64,000 nt of DNA from contig CATVYJ010000005.1 of assembly GCA_958348245.1 (NCBI GenBank), positions 115,169 to 179,168 of the forward strand, read 5' to 3'. This DNA comes from an uncultured Veillonellaceae bacterium. GTDB lineage: Bacteria; Bacillota; Negativicutes; Veillonellales; Dialisteraceae. Under the pieces are notes generated by a model. It did no database searches. It saw nothing but the letters and a program-made list of their open reading frames with translations, and was not told where the DNA came from. The first letter of the stretch is position 1. Every line of letters begins with the position of its first letter. Position numbers and translations under genes: made by a program. Below are positions 26,414-36,432 of this stretch, in pieces.

Positions 26414-28309
26414 ATGGCTACACTGAAAATCAGCGGACTTTCCAAGTCCTTCGGCATTCATACCGTATTTGAAAATATTTCCTTCGACGTGCGGAGCGGC
26501 GAGCGCATCGGGCTCGTCGGCGCAAACGGCGCGGGCAAGACCACGCTCCTCAAGTGCATCATCGGCACGGAAGAGGCGGACAAAGGTTCCGTGAAAGCGG
26601 AGAACGGCGCAGTCATCGGCTACCTCCGGCAGGATTTCAACTACGCTACGCACAGCATCCGCGAAGAAATGGAAGAAGCGTGGAAGGACATCCTCTACTG
26701 CGAAGAGCAGCTCCGCGCCGCGGCGGCCGCGCTGGAGCGCGACCATGGCAATGAAGCGCTCATCCGCCGCTACGGACAGCTGGAAGAGCGTTTTGAATTT
26801 CTCGGAGGCTACCAGTACCAGTCCGTCACGAAAAAAATCCTCACCGGCCTCGGCTTCTGCGAAGAAGACTGGGACCGGGATATCCGCGCCTTTTCCGGCG
26901 GGCAGAAAGTGCGCATCAATCTCGCCGCCGCGCTCGTGCGCCATCCCGATTTCCTCCTGCTGGACGAGCCGACGAACCATCTCGACATGGATATGCTGGA
27001 ATGGCTCGAGGAATACCTCCGCTCTTATAAAGGAGGCATTCTCATGGTGTCTCACGACCGGTACTTCCTCGATGCGGTCGCCACGGGCATTCTCGACCTT
27101 GCGCAGCATCACATCCGCAGCTTCCGCGGGGGCTATACCCGGTACATCCAGACGAAGGCCCAGCAGGACGCGGCGTACGAAAAAGCCTACGCAAAGCAGC
27201 AGGAGCACATCCGCGAGACCGAAGAATATATCCGCCGGTACAAGGCGGGCATCAAATCGAAGCAGGCCCGGGGCCGCCAGTCCCAGCTGGACCGTCTCGA
27301 GCGCCTCGCCGCGCCGGTGCATGAAAAATCGCTCCATTTCCATTTTGCGCCGCCGGACGAATGCGCGGACAAGGTGCTGGACGTGCTTCACGCGGCCGCG
27401 TCCTACGGGACGCATGCCATCTTCCGGGACCTCACGATGCACATCCGCCGGGGCGAGCGGGTGGGGCTCATCGGGCCGAACGGCGCGGGCAAGACCACGC
27501 TCCTCCGGCTCGTCACGGGGGACAAACATCCCGACGGCGGCCTCATCGCGCTCGGCGCGAACGTGAAGATGGGCTACTATTCGCAGGAGCAGGAGAGGCT
27601 CGATCCGTCCCTCACGGTAATCGAACAGGTGGAGGCCGCCTGCGGCTGCGGCGAAGGGGAGGCCAGAAATATCCTCGGCATGTTCCTCTTCCGGGGCGAC
27701 GACGTATTCAAGTCCATCGCGCTCCTTTCCGGCGGCGAAAAAGCGCGGCTCTCGCTGCTGCTCCTTTTCCTCGACCGGCCGAACTTCCTCATCCTGGACG
27801 AACCGACGAACCATCTGGATATCCCCACGCGGGAAATCATGGAGGAAGCCATCCAGGCGTTCGGCGGCACGTCTCTCATCGTCTCCCACGACCGGTACTT
27901 CCTCGACAAGGTGGCCACGCGCATCCTCGACATGGAAAACGGCGCGCTCACGGAATACCTGGGGAACTACACCTATTACCGGGAGAAGAAGCGCGACCTC
28001 GAAGCGTTTGAACGGGACCGGCAGGGCGCGGCGGGCGAAGCGCTGCCGGCGCAGGAAGATAAAGAAGCGGCGCGGACGCGGGAACACGCGCCGAAGCAGG
28101 AGACGTCTCCGGCGGCCGCGGCGAAGCTCGAGCATCTCGAAATGGAAATCAGCCGGCAGGAAGCGACGCTCAAGATGTACGAAATGGAAATGAACGGATG
28201 CGCCGCCGATCCCGGCGCGTATGAAGCGGCCTCCGCCGCATACGAGGCGGAAAAGAAAAAGCTGGACGCCCTCTATGAAAAGTGGGAAGAAGCGGCGGAC
28301 CGCATCTGA
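26414..28309 (+). CDS. ABC-F family ATP-binding protein
   Basis: A 631-aa soluble protein with two ABC ATPase domains and no membrane segments. Walker A motifs are GANGAGKTTL and GPNGAGKTTL; the signatures are FSGGQKVRI and LSGGEKARL; both Walker B sites read LDEPTNHLD. The inter-domain linker has the charged helical pair typical of ABC-F, and a C-terminal coiled coil (about 560-631) follows. ABC-F proteins act on the ribosome in translation or antibiotic protection; this one resembles Uup/YdiF types. It begins one base after the secretin stop, so it is probably cotranscribed. A terminator follows. Confidence 0.95.
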   Translation: MATLKISGLSKSFGIHTVFENISFDVRSGERIGLVGANGAGKTTLLKCIIGTEEADKGSVKAENGAVIGYLRQDFNYATHSIREEMEEAWKDILYCEEQLRAAAAALERDHGNEALIRRYGQLEERFEFLGGYQYQSVTKKILTGLGFCEEDWDRDIRAFSGGQKVRINLAAALVRHPDFLLLDEPTNHLDMDMLEWLEEYLRSYKGGILMVSHDRYFLDAVATGILDLAQHHIRSFRGGYTRYIQTKAQQDAAYEKAYAKQQEHIRETEEYIRRYKAGIKSKQARGRQSQLDRLERLAAPVHEKSLHFHFAPPDECADKVLDVLHAAASYGTHAIFRDLTMHIRRGERVGLIGPNGAGKTTLLRLVTGDKHPDGGLIALGANVKMGYYSQEQERLDPSLTVIEQVEAACGCGEGEARNILGMFLFRGDDVFKSIALLSGGEKARLSLLLLFLDRPNFLILDEPTNHLDIPTREIMEEAIQAFGGTSLIVSHDRYFLDKVATRILDMENGALTEYLGNYTYYREKKRDLEAFERDRQGAAGEALPAQEDKEAARTREHAPKQETSPAAAAKLEHLEMEISRQEATLKMYEMEMNGCAADPGAYEAASAAYEAEKKKLDALYEKWEEAADRI

Positions 28310-28321
28310 ACAGGCAAAGCG

Positions 28322-28348
28322 GAGAGAATCCGGAAGGGTTCTCTTTTT
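28322..28348 (+). terminator. Terminator after the ABC-F gene
   Basis: AGAGAATCC-GGAA-GGGTTCTCT stem followed by a T-run and TGCGCG. A nearly identical hairpin follows the porin gene at 55351. Confidence 0.85.
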
Positions 28349-28408
28349 TTTGCGCGGCCGGCGGTGCGGCGCGTGCGAAAACTTTGTGCCGATTCGATAA
28401 AAATTTTC

Positions 28409-28436
28409 TTGCATTGGAAAAAAATTGCTGTACAAT
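28409..28436 (+). promoter_or_regulatory. Promoter of the MFS gene
   Basis: TTGCAT (28409-28414), a 16-base spacer and TACAAT (28431-28436), in an A+T-rich patch. Confidence 0.7.
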
Positions 28437-28491
28437 ATGCGATAGTGTGTAATTTTGCGCGCAGCGCATTCGGGGGAAGAGAGGAGACCAT

Positions 28492-29799
28492 ATGGCAGAG
28501 AAAACTCTGGAAGAACTGGAATTTGAAGAAACCGGCGTCACGCGGAAAGAACGCTGGAAGGTGATGTGGGCGTCCATCATCGGCTACGCCATGGACGGGC
28601 TGGACGTGCTCATCCTGTCGTTCGCCATGGCGGCCATCGTGTCGGAGTTCGGGCTGACGCTCGGCGAAGGCGGCCTCATCGCCACGTACACCATGATCGG
28701 CACGGTGCTCGGGGGCTACCTCTTCGGCATCATGGCGGACTACGTGGGCCGCGTGCATACGTTTGCGGTCACCATCATTCTGTTTTCCATTTTCACCGGG
28801 GCGTGCGCCTTTGCGGATACGGCGACGCATCTGGAAATCTTCCGCTTCCTCGCGGGGCTCGGCCTCGGCGGCGAATACGGCATCGGCATGACGCTCGTGG
28901 CGGAGACCTGGCCGGCGGCCAAGCGGGCCCGCGCGACCGCGGGCGTGGCCATGGGCTGGCAGGCCGGCGCGGTGCTCGCGGCGGTGCTGGCCGCGGCGAT
29001 CCTGCCGGGCTACGGCTGGCGCGGCCTCTTCCTCGTGGGCGTCGTCCCGGCGCTCCTTGCGGCGTGGGCCCGCCACGGCATCAAGGAACCGCCCATGTGG
29101 GTGAAGCGCAAGGCGCTCAAGAAAGAACTGAAAGAACGGTTTGACCGGGGCGAGACGCTCACCGCGGAAGAAATGGAACAGCTGAAGAGCACCCATGAAT
29201 TTCCGCTGCTCCTGCTCTTCAACAGCCCGCGGCGCATCGTGACGACGATCGCCCTCACGGTGATGACCAGCGTGCAGAACTTCGGATACTACGGCATCAT
29301 GGTGTGGCTCCCCATGATCCTGCTGAGAGAACACGGCCTCACCACGAACTCCATGGCGGGCTGGATGATCGTCACGGTGGTCGGCATGATCTGCGGCATC
29401 TACGTCTTCGGCTGGCTCTGCGACCATCTGGGGCGGAAAAAGCCGTACCTGCTCTTCTACGTGTGCTCCGCGGCGATGGTCTATGTGTACGTCAATCTGG
29501 GCACGCCCATGGCGCTCCTCTTCGGCGGCGCGTTCCTCGGCTTCTTCTGCAACGGCATGATGGCGGGCTACGGCACGCTCCTGTCGGAAAGCTACACCAC
29601 AGACGCGCGCTCCACGGCGCAGAACTTCATCTTCAATACGGGCCGCGCGGTGGGCGGCTTCGCGCCGGTCATCATCGGCACCATCGCGCAGGAACAGGGC
29701 TTCGGCACGGCGTTCCTGTTGCTGTCCTGCGTCTATCTCGCGGCGGCGCTCAACGTGCTCTTCTTCGTGCGCGATACGAAGGGGACCACCATCGAATAA
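28492..29799 (+). CDS. MFS transporter, metabolite:H+ symporter type
   Basis: A 435-aa major facilitator with 12 predicted membrane helices. It has the loop 2-3 motif (IMADYVGRVHTF), its repeat-half equivalent (WLCDHLGRKKPYL) and a long central cytoplasmic loop (KRKALKKELKERFDRGETLT). Sequence style (GYAMDGLDVLILSFAMAAI near TM1) is that of the aromatic-acid/sialate/metabolite:H+ symporter group, which often carries organic acids. The substrate is unknown. It has its own promoter, a GAGAGGAG ribosome site and a terminator, so it is monocistronic. The flanks are general housekeeping genes and give no hint of substrate. Confidence 0.9.
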   Translation: MAEKTLEELEFEETGVTRKERWKVMWASIIGYAMDGLDVLILSFAMAAIVSEFGLTLGEGGLIATYTMIGTVLGGYLFGIMADYVGRVHTFAVTIILFSIFTGACAFADTATHLEIFRFLAGLGLGGEYGIGMTLVAETWPAAKRARATAGVAMGWQAGAVLAAVLAAAILPGYGWRGLFLVGVVPALLAAWARHGIKEPPMWVKRKALKKELKERFDRGETLTAEEMEQLKSTHEFPLLLLFNSPRRIVTTIALTVMTSVQNFGYYGIMVWLPMILLREHGLTTNSMAGWMIVTVVGMICGIYVFGWLCDHLGRKKPYLLFYVCSAAMVYVYVNLGTPMALLFGGAFLGFFCNGMMAGYGTLLSESYTTDARSTAQNFIFNTGRAVGGFAPVIIGTIAQEQGFGTAFLLLSCVYLAAALNVLFFVRDTKGTTIE

Positions 29800-29810
29800 C
29801 GGACGGAAAC

Positions 29811-29842
29811 GGGCGGCGGCTTTTCTGGCAGCCGCCTTTTTT
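29811..29842 (+). terminator. Terminator after the MFS gene
   Basis: GGCGGC and GCCGCC arms around an 11-13 base loop, followed by six T. Confidence 0.75.
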
Positions 29843-29877
29843 CCTTTTTTCCGCGGCGGAGAGAGGGGCCGCCGCAT

Positions 29878-29906
29878 TTGTACTTTTCCCCTGTTTATGG
29901 TAAAAT
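29878..29906 (+). promoter_or_regulatory. Promoter of tig
   Basis: TTGTAC (29878-29883), a 17-base spacer and TAAAAT (29901-29906). Confidence 0.78.
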
Positions 29907-29987
29907 TTATCTTGCAGTTTGTATCCATATGGCAGAAGCAGGTCATCAAATTATCGGCAGAGCCGATTTAAGGAGGAATAAGAGTTT

Positions 29988-31358
29988 ATGAACGTAAAGG
30001 CAGAAGCGCTGGACCAGCACAAAGTATCGCTGACGATTGAAGTCACCGCAGAAGAGGTACAGAAAGGATTCCGGCAGGCCGTAGCCCGCATTTCCAATCA
30101 GATCCGCCTCAAAGGCTTCCGCAAGGGCAAAGCGCCGCGCAAGGTGCTCGAAATGTACATCGGCAAAGAAGGCGTGGCGAGCGAAGCGGAAGACATCGTG
30201 GTGAATCAGGCCATGCAGGACGCGCTCCGTCAGGAAAAGCTCGTCCCCGTGACGACCCCCGACGTGAAGACCGTATCGTTTTCCGAAACGGACGGCGCGA
30301 CCTTCACGGCGACCTTCGTGAAGCAGCCTGAAGTCAAGCTCGGCGAATACAAGGGGCTCACCGCGCCCCACGTCCATCCGGAGATCCCGGACGAAGCGGT
30401 CACCGCGCAGCTCCAGAAAGCGGCGGAACAGGGCGCACGCCTCGAAGTGAAAGAAGGGGCGGAACTGGAAAAGGGCGACTATGCCATCATTGACTTCGAA
30501 GGCAAAGTGGACGGACAGCCTTTCGAAGGCGGCGCAGGCAAGACCTATCCGCTGGAAATCGGCTCCCAGAGCTTCATTCCGGGATTTGAAGACCAGCTCG
30601 TGGGCCACAAGGCCGGCGACGACGTGCTCGTGAAGGTGACCTTCCCGGCAGACTACTTCGTGACGGCGCTCGCGGGCAAGGAAGCGGAATTCTCCGTGCA
30701 CGTGAACGACGTGAAGCGCAAGATCATTCCGGAACTGAATGACGAATTTGCCAAATCCGTCTCCAAATACGACACGCTGGACGAACTGAAAGCCAGCCTG
30801 AAGCAGCAGATGCAGCTCCGCGCCTTCCAGGACGCGGAAGAAGCGTATCATAACGCGCTGGTGGACCAGGCCGTCGCCAATGCGGAAGTGGACATTCCCC
30901 AGGAAATGGTGGAACAGCGCATCGATGAAATGATTCAGGAAATGAAGCTGAACATCGAAGCGAACCACTCCACGATGGAAGACTACCTGAAATCCATCAA
31001 CAAGACCGAAGCGGACCTCCGCAAGGATTTCGCGGACACCGCAAAGGAAACCGTCCGTCAGAGCCTCGTGCTCTCCGCCATCGCCGAGAAGGAAGACCTC
31101 CATGTGACCGATCAGGACCTCACCATGGAAGTGTACAGCATGGCGCAGCAGTTCGGCGCTGACCCGAAAGACGTCATCAAGATCATCAAAGAAGAAAACC
31201 GCGTAGGCATGCTCGTCGCTTCCGTGACCCGCAAGAAAGCCGCCGCCTTCATCTACGGCGCCGCCAAGAGAGAAGAAGAAAAGGCGGACGCGCCGGCCGA
31301 AGAAGCTCCGGCAGCGGAAGAAGCGAAAGCGGACGAAGCCCAGGCGGAGAAAGAATAA
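29988..31358 (+). CDS. tig: Trigger factor
   Basis: Ribosome-associated chaperone and peptidyl-prolyl isomerase, 456 aa. The N-terminal ribosome-binding domain carries the signature ending in IRLKGFRKGKAPRKV. The central FKBP-type PPIase domain starts at about residue 160 (KGDYAIIDFEGKVDGQPFEG) and the helical C-terminal domain ends in an acidic Ala/Glu tail. It heads the tig-clpP-clpX-lon-engB series, the classical order for these protein quality control genes. Its promoter is about 80 bases upstream and its ribosome site is AAGGAGG. Confidence 0.97.
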   Translation: MNVKAEALDQHKVSLTIEVTAEEVQKGFRQAVARISNQIRLKGFRKGKAPRKVLEMYIGKEGVASEAEDIVVNQAMQDALRQEKLVPVTTPDVKTVSFSETDGATFTATFVKQPEVKLGEYKGLTAPHVHPEIPDEAVTAQLQKAAEQGARLEVKEGAELEKGDYAIIDFEGKVDGQPFEGGAGKTYPLEIGSQSFIPGFEDQLVGHKAGDDVLVKVTFPADYFVTALAGKEAEFSVHVNDVKRKIIPELNDEFAKSVSKYDTLDELKASLKQQMQLRAFQDAEEAYHNALVDQAVANAEVDIPQEMVEQRIDEMIQEMKLNIEANHSTMEDYLKSINKTEADLRKDFADTAKETVRQSLVLSAIAEKEDLHVTDQDLTMEVYSMAQQFGADPKDVIKIIKEENRVGMLVASVTRKKAAAFIYGAAKREEEKADAPAEEAPAAEEAKADEAQAEKE

Positions 31359-31385
31359 GAAGCCTGACTGAAAGGGGTTGATCCC

Positions 31386-31982
31386 ATGGCTTATGTACCG
31401 ATTGTGGTCGAACAGACGGCCCGCGGAGAACGCTCCTACGACATTTATTCGCGCCTTCTGAAGGACCGGATTGTATTCCTGGACGGGCCCATCGACGATC
31501 ACACGGCGAATGTGATCATCGCGCAGCTTCTGTTCCTCGAAGCGGAAAATCCGGACAAGGACATTCATCTCTATATCAACAGCCCCGGCGGCGTGGTCAC
31601 CGCGGGCATGGCCATTTACGACACCATGCAGTATATCCGGCCCGACGTGTCCACCATCTGCATCGGGTCCTGCGCGAGCATGGCGGCGGTGCTCCTCACC
31701 TCCGGCGCGGCGGGCAAGCGGTTTGCCCTGCCTCACGCGAACGTGATGATTCATCAGCCGTTGGGCGGCGTACAGGGACAGGCCACGGAAATCGAAATCC
31801 ACGCCCGGGAGATCCTGCGCCTGCGGGAAGAGCTGAACGGCATCCTCTCGAAGCACAGCGGCCAGCCCATCGACCGGATCCGGCAGGACACGGAGCGGGA
31901 CAATTTCATGACCGCCGAGCAGGCGCTGCAGTACGGCCTCATCGACCGCATTCTCACCCGCAGTGAATTGAAGAACGCATAA
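31386..31982 (+). CDS. clpP: ATP-dependent Clp protease proteolytic subunit
   Basis: Serine peptidase forming the tetradecameric ClpP chamber, 198 aa. The triad is visible: Ser in CIGSCASMAAVLL, His in ANVMIHQPLGG and Asp in TERDNFMTAEQ. N-terminal loops (VPIVVEQTARGERSYDIYSR) are normal. It follows tig by 27 bases and precedes clpX by 9, consistent with one transcript. Confidence 0.98.
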   Translation: MAYVPIVVEQTARGERSYDIYSRLLKDRIVFLDGPIDDHTANVIIAQLLFLEAENPDKDIHLYINSPGGVVTAGMAIYDTMQYIRPDVSTICIGSCASMAAVLLTSGAAGKRFALPHANVMIHQPLGGVQGQATEIEIHAREILRLREELNGILSKHSGQPIDRIRQDTERDNFMTAEQALQYGLIDRILTRSELKNA

Positions 31983-31991
31983 GGAGGAGCC

Positions 31992-33272
31992 TTGGACAGA
32001 AACAATCACAGCGCGCCTCCGGTATGCAGCTTCTGCGGACGCTCCGGCGACGAAGTGGAAAAACTCATCGCCGGCCCGGGCGTCTACATCTGCAACGAGT
32101 GCATCGAAGTCTGCCAGAATATCCTCAAAGAGGAGCTCCGGCAGGATCAGCGGAAGCGCCAGCCGGCCTTCAAGCTGCCCGTGCCGTCGGAAATCAAGGC
32201 GCACCTCGACCAGTACGTCATCGGACAGGACGACGCGAAAGTGGCCCTGTCGGTCGCGGTGTATAACCATTACAAACGCATCCAGTCGCAGGAAGCGGAC
32301 GGCGACGTGGAACTCCAGAAGTCCAACATCGTTATGCTCGGGCCCACGGGGAGCGGCAAGACCCTCCTCGCCCAGACGCTGGCGCGCTTCCTGGACGTGC
32401 CCTTCGCCATTTCCGACGCGACGAGCCTCACCGAGGCGGGCTACGTCGGGGAAGACGTGGAGAATATCCTCCTCCGGCTCATCCAGGCGGCGGACTACGA
32501 TATCGAACGGGCCGAGCGGGGCATCATCTACATTGATGAAATCGACAAGATCGCCCGCAAGTCCGACAATCCCTCCATCACGCGGGATGTGTCCGGGGAA
32601 GGGGTGCAGCAGGCGCTCCTGAAGATCCTCGAAGGGACTGTGGCGAGCGTGCCGCCCCAGGGCGGACGGAAGCATCCGAATCAGGAAATGATTCAGATCG
32701 ACACGACGAATATCCTCTTCATCTGCGGCGGCGCGTTTGACGGCATCGACCGCGTCATCGAGCGGCGCATGGCGAAGAACACCATCGGCTTCGGCGCGGA
32801 TATCGTGAAGAAGGAAGAACGGCGCATGGGAGAGATCCTCCAGCAGGTGCAGCCGGAAGACCTTCTGAAATTCGGCCTCATTCCGGAATTTATCGGCCGC
32901 CTGCCCGTGGTGGTGAGCCTTCATCCCCTCGACGAAGACGCGCTGGTGCGCATCCTCACCGAGCCGAAGAACGCTCTCGTGAAGCAGTATAAAAAACTGC
33001 TCGCCATGGACCATGTGGACCTTGAGTTTGACGAGGGCGCCATCCGGGCCATCGCCGAACAGGCTATCGCCCGGAATACGGGCGCGCGCGGCCTCCGGGC
33101 CATCATCGAGAAGCTCATGCAGCACGTCATGTACGCCGTGCCGGGCATGAAGGACGTGAAGACCTGCCGCATCACCGAAGACGTGGTGCGCCGGCACACG
33201 GAGCCCCTTCTCGGATACGAAGCGCCGGACGCAGCGGACGTCCCCTCGCCGGCGGCTGAAGCGGCGCACTAA
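31992..33272 (+). CDS. clpX: ATP-dependent Clp protease ATPase subunit (TTG start)
   Basis: AAA+ unfoldase that feeds substrates to ClpP, 426 aa. The N-terminal zinc-binding domain has C12, C15, C34 and C37. Walker A (GPTGSGKTLLAQT), Walker B (GIIYIDEIDKIA), the pore-loop region (GYVGEDVE) and the IGF-type ClpP loop (KNTIGFGAD) are all present. The only sensible start is TTG at 31992, four bases after AAGGAGG; starting later would remove the zinc domain. A terminator follows, so lon is transcribed separately or by readthrough. Confidence 0.97.
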   Translation: MDRNNHSAPPVCSFCGRSGDEVEKLIAGPGVYICNECIEVCQNILKEELRQDQRKRQPAFKLPVPSEIKAHLDQYVIGQDDAKVALSVAVYNHYKRIQSQEADGDVELQKSNIVMLGPTGSGKTLLAQTLARFLDVPFAISDATSLTEAGYVGEDVENILLRLIQAADYDIERAERGIIYIDEIDKIARKSDNPSITRDVSGEGVQQALLKILEGTVASVPPQGGRKHPNQEMIQIDTTNILFICGGAFDGIDRVIERRMAKNTIGFGADIVKKEERRMGEILQQVQPEDLLKFGLIPEFIGRLPVVVSLHPLDEDALVRILTEPKNALVKQYKKLLAMDHVDLEFDEGAIRAIAEQAIARNTGARGLRAIIEKLMQHVMYAVPGMKDVKTCRITEDVVRRHTEPLLGYEAPDAADVPSPAAEAAH

Positions 33273-33283
33273 CTGAAAATCTG

Positions 33284-33321
33284 AAAAAGACTGTAGTGGA
33301 GCGATCCATTACAGTCTTTTT
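33284..33321 (+). terminator. Terminator after clpX
   Basis: A 12-bp-plus stem (AAAAAGACTGTA pairing with TACAGTCTTTTT, with an inner TGG/CCA) makes a strong intrinsic terminator, also readable from the other strand. Confidence 0.88.
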
Positions 33322-33433
33322 GCACCGTGCCGGACGCCTGCAAAGCGGACCTATGCGCGGCGCTTTATTGATAAATGCCAATATAGATATGTGATTCACG
33401 CTGTGTTACAATACAATACAACGGAGGATTTCT

Positions 33434-35791
33434 ATGACAGACTTACATCAGGATACAATACGGACAGAAGCGGCGGAGCCCCTGCGCCTGCCCGTGGTGG
33501 CGCTGCGGGATATCGTTGTCTTTCCCCATATGACGGTGAATCTGGACATCGGACGGAAAGAGTCGGTGGCGGCCGTGCGCCGCGCGGTGGATTCCGACCG
33601 GTACATCGCCATGGTGATGCAGAAAGACCCGTCGGTGGAAGTGCCCGCGCCGGACGACCTGTACCGGGTGGGGACGGTGGTGAAGATCAAGCAGATGCTT
33701 CAGCTGCCGGGCGGCGTGCTGCGCATTCTCGCCGAAGGCATTTCCCGCATCGACGCAGCGGACATCGCCCGGACAGACGGCGCGCTTTCCGCGTCCGTAC
33801 GGGACATCCATGAGACCGTGGGAAGCCATGTGGAAATGGAAGCGTACCGACGGGTTATCCTGCGGGGCTTCTTCCAGTGGCTCAACGAGACGAAGCAGAC
33901 CCTGCCGGACGAACTCATGGAACAGCTGAAAGCCATCACCGACGCGGGCCAGACCGCGGACTTCATCACGGCGCAGCTTCTCGTCGCGCCTTCGGAGCGG
34001 CAGAAAGTGCTGGAGCTCGCCGACGTGACGGCCCGGCTCCGGCAGGTCAAAGCCCTCGTCGATACGGAAGTGGAGATCGGCGCGCTTGAAATGAAACTCA
34101 ATGAAGACGTGCGCCGCCGCATGGAAAAAGAACAGCACGACTACTACCTGCGCCAGAAAATCAAGACCATCCACGACCAGCTGGGCGACCGGCAGACCAC
34201 GGAAGAAGAAGCGGCGGAATACAGGGAGAAACTCGAAAAGAGCGCCATCCCGGAAGAGCTCCGGGAAAAGGTGGAAAAGGAAATCGCCCGGCTCGAAGCG
34301 ATGCCGCCCATGATGGCCGAATCTGCGGTCATCCGGAATTACCTCGACTGGATCTTCGAGATGCCCTGGGGCAAAGAGACAAAGGACAACCTGAATCTCC
34401 AGAAGGCGCAGCGCATGCTCGACGAAGACCATTACGGCCTGGAAAAAGTGAAAGAGCGCATCCTCGAATACCTCGCGGTGCGCATCCTTGCGCCGAACGC
34501 GAAGGGCACCATTCTGTGCTTCGTGGGCCCGCCCGGCGTGGGCAAGACGAGCCTGGCCCGGTCCATCGCCCGCGCCATGGACCGGAAATTCGCCCGCATC
34601 GCCCTGGGCGGCATTCATGACGAAGCGGAAATCCGCGGCCACCGGCGCACCTACATCGGCGCCATGCCGGGCCGTTTCATCGAAGCAGTGGCGAACGCGA
34701 AGTCCATGAATCCGGTGATTCTCCTCGACGAGATCGACAAGGTGGGGAGCGACTTCCGCGGCGACCCCGCGGCGGCCCTTCTCGAAGCGCTCGATCCGGA
34801 GCAGAACCGGACCTTCACCGACAATTACATGGACATGCCCTTCGACTTTTCGCATATCTTCTTCATCGCCACGGCGAACACCGTGTCCACCATCCCCGCG
34901 GCGCTCCTCGACCGGATGGAGCTCATCACGCTCGCGGGCTACACCGAAGACGAGAAAATGGAAATCGCGAAGCGCTACCTCGTGCCGCGCCAGCGCGAGC
35001 GCAGCGGCCTCACCGGCGAAGACATCCGCTTCCCCGCGCCGCTCCTCAGGAAACTCATCCGCAGCTATACCCGCGAAGCGGGCGTGCGCGAGCTGGAGCG
35101 CACCATCGCCTCTCTCTGCCGCAAAGTGGGGAAGAAGATCGTCATGAACGATGAGAAGCTTCCCGCGCTCTCCGCAAAGACCGTGGAAGACTACCTCGGG
35201 CCGGTGAAATTCCTGCCCATGGCGGAAATGCACCCCCCGACGGTGGGCCGGGTGAACGGCCTCGCGTGGACCATGGCCGGCGGGGAAGTGCTCGATACGG
35301 AAGCGGTGGCCCTCAAGGGGCACGGCAAGCTCATCCTCACGGGCCAGCTGGGCGACGTGATGAAAGAATCCGCCGAAGCGGCATACACCTACATCCGGAG
35401 CCGGGCGGAGTCGCTCGGGCTTGCGGACGATTTCTATGAAAAACTGGACGTCCACATCCATCTGCCCGAAGGGGCCATCCCGAAAGACGGGCCGTCCGCG
35501 GGCATCACCATGGCCACCGCCATGGCCTCGGCCTTTACAAAGCGCAAAGTGCGGAGCGACACCGCCATGACCGGAGAAATCACCCTCAACGGCGATGTGC
35601 TCCCCATCGGCGGCGTGAAGGAAAAAGTGCTCGCCGCCGACCAGTTCGGCATCACGCAGGTGCTCCTGCCCGCGCAGAACCGGAAAGATCTGGACGAGCT
35701 GCCCGCCTCCGTCCGGGACAAACTCCATTTCGTTTATGTGAAACACATGGACCAGGTACTGGAACATGCACTGGTGAAAGACAATGGCTGA
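33434..35791 (+). CDS. lon: Lon protease
   Basis: ATP-dependent serine protease, 785 aa. It has an N-terminal LON substrate domain (LRLPVVALRDIVVFPHMTVN), a coiled-coil linker, and an AAA+ module with Walker A GPPGVGKTSLARS and Walker B NPVILLDEIDKVG. The C-terminal protease domain carries the catalytic Ser in PKDGPSAGITMATAM and the Lys in GGVKEKVLAA. It starts at an ATG behind ACGGAGG. The upstream 110 bases are A+T-rich with TACAAT-like sequences at 33407-33417, but no convincing -35 was found. It overlaps engB by 8 bases. Confidence 0.98.
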   Translation: MTDLHQDTIRTEAAEPLRLPVVALRDIVVFPHMTVNLDIGRKESVAAVRRAVDSDRYIAMVMQKDPSVEVPAPDDLYRVGTVVKIKQMLQLPGGVLRILAEGISRIDAADIARTDGALSASVRDIHETVGSHVEMEAYRRVILRGFFQWLNETKQTLPDELMEQLKAITDAGQTADFITAQLLVAPSERQKVLELADVTARLRQVKALVDTEVEIGALEMKLNEDVRRRMEKEQHDYYLRQKIKTIHDQLGDRQTTEEEAAEYREKLEKSAIPEELREKVEKEIARLEAMPPMMAESAVIRNYLDWIFEMPWGKETKDNLNLQKAQRMLDEDHYGLEKVKERILEYLAVRILAPNAKGTILCFVGPPGVGKTSLARSIARAMDRKFARIALGGIHDEAEIRGHRRTYIGAMPGRFIEAVANAKSMNPVILLDEIDKVGSDFRGDPAAALLEALDPEQNRTFTDNYMDMPFDFSHIFFIATANTVSTIPAALLDRMELITLAGYTEDEKMEIAKRYLVPRQRERSGLTGEDIRFPAPLLRKLIRSYTREAGVRELERTIASLCRKVGKKIVMNDEKLPALSAKTVEDYLGPVKFLPMAEMHPPTVGRVNGLAWTMAGGEVLDTEAVALKGHGKLILTGQLGDVMKESAEAAYTYIRSRAESLGLADDFYEKLDVHIHLPEGAIPKDGPSAGITMATAMASAFTKRKVRSDTAMTGEITLNGDVLPIGGVKEKVLAADQFGITQVLLPAQNRKDLDELPASVRDKLHFVYVKHMDQVLEHALVKDNG

Positions 35792-36428
35792 AGTCAAGGA
35801 AATCAGAAAATTTCATATCTTCTCCGCGGCGTACCTGCGCTCGGCGGTGGGCCGCAGCCAGTATACCGGCGACGGAAAGCGGGAGATCGCCTTCCTCGGC
35901 CGGTCCAACGTGGGGAAGTCCTCTCTCATCAATTCCCTCTCGGGGCAGCGCCGTCTCGCCCTCGTCTCCCGCGAGCCCGGCAAGACGCGCACCATCAATT
36001 ATTTTTCCATCCAGTCCCGGCGGATGAACGAAGCCGGCGAAGAAGAGCGGCAGGACTGGTACCTCGTGGACCTGCCGGGATACGGCTTCGCCAAGACCGC
36101 CCAGCAGAGCCGCGACGCCTGGTCGGACTTCATCGCCGAGTACGTGGAGCACTCGCCGTCGCTTGCGCTTCTGTGCCTGCTCATCGACCTGCGCCATCCG
36201 GGGCTTCCCATCGACAAAAAGGCCTACGAATGGCTCCGGGCGCTCCGCATCCCCATGCAGGTCGTCGGGACGAAAGCGGACAAGCTCGGCGCGAGCGAAC
36301 GCGCAAAAAATCTCCGCGAAGTGGGCCGCCTTTTCCCGGCGGAGCGGCCGCCCATCGCCTACTCTTCGCTGGACAACAAGGGCCGGGATGACCTGCTCCG
36401 GGTGATTGAACAGACCATCTGCGGGTGA
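35784..36428 (+). CDS. engB: Ribosome biogenesis GTPase YsxC/EngB
   Basis: Essential small GTPase for 50S assembly, 214 aa. G1 is GRSNVGKSSLINSL, the G2 region is EPGKTRTINYF, G3 is DLPGYGFAK, the G4 region is VVGTKADKL (TKAD), and G5 is in YSSLDNKG. It overlaps lon by 8 bases; lon-engB adjacency is common in Firmicutes. The gene after it (barrel-less SLH protein) begins 5 bases later with only a weak ribosome site, suggesting coupling. Confidence 0.97.
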   Translation: MAEVKEIRKFHIFSAAYLRSAVGRSQYTGDGKREIAFLGRSNVGKSSLINSLSGQRRLALVSREPGKTRTINYFSIQSRRMNEAGEEERQDWYLVDLPGYGFAKTAQQSRDAWSDFIAEYVEHSPSLALLCLLIDLRHPGLPIDKKAYEWLRALRIPMQVVGTKADKLGASERAKNLREVGRLFPAERPPIAYSSLDNKGRDDLLRVIEQTICG

Positions 36429-36432
36429 TGTC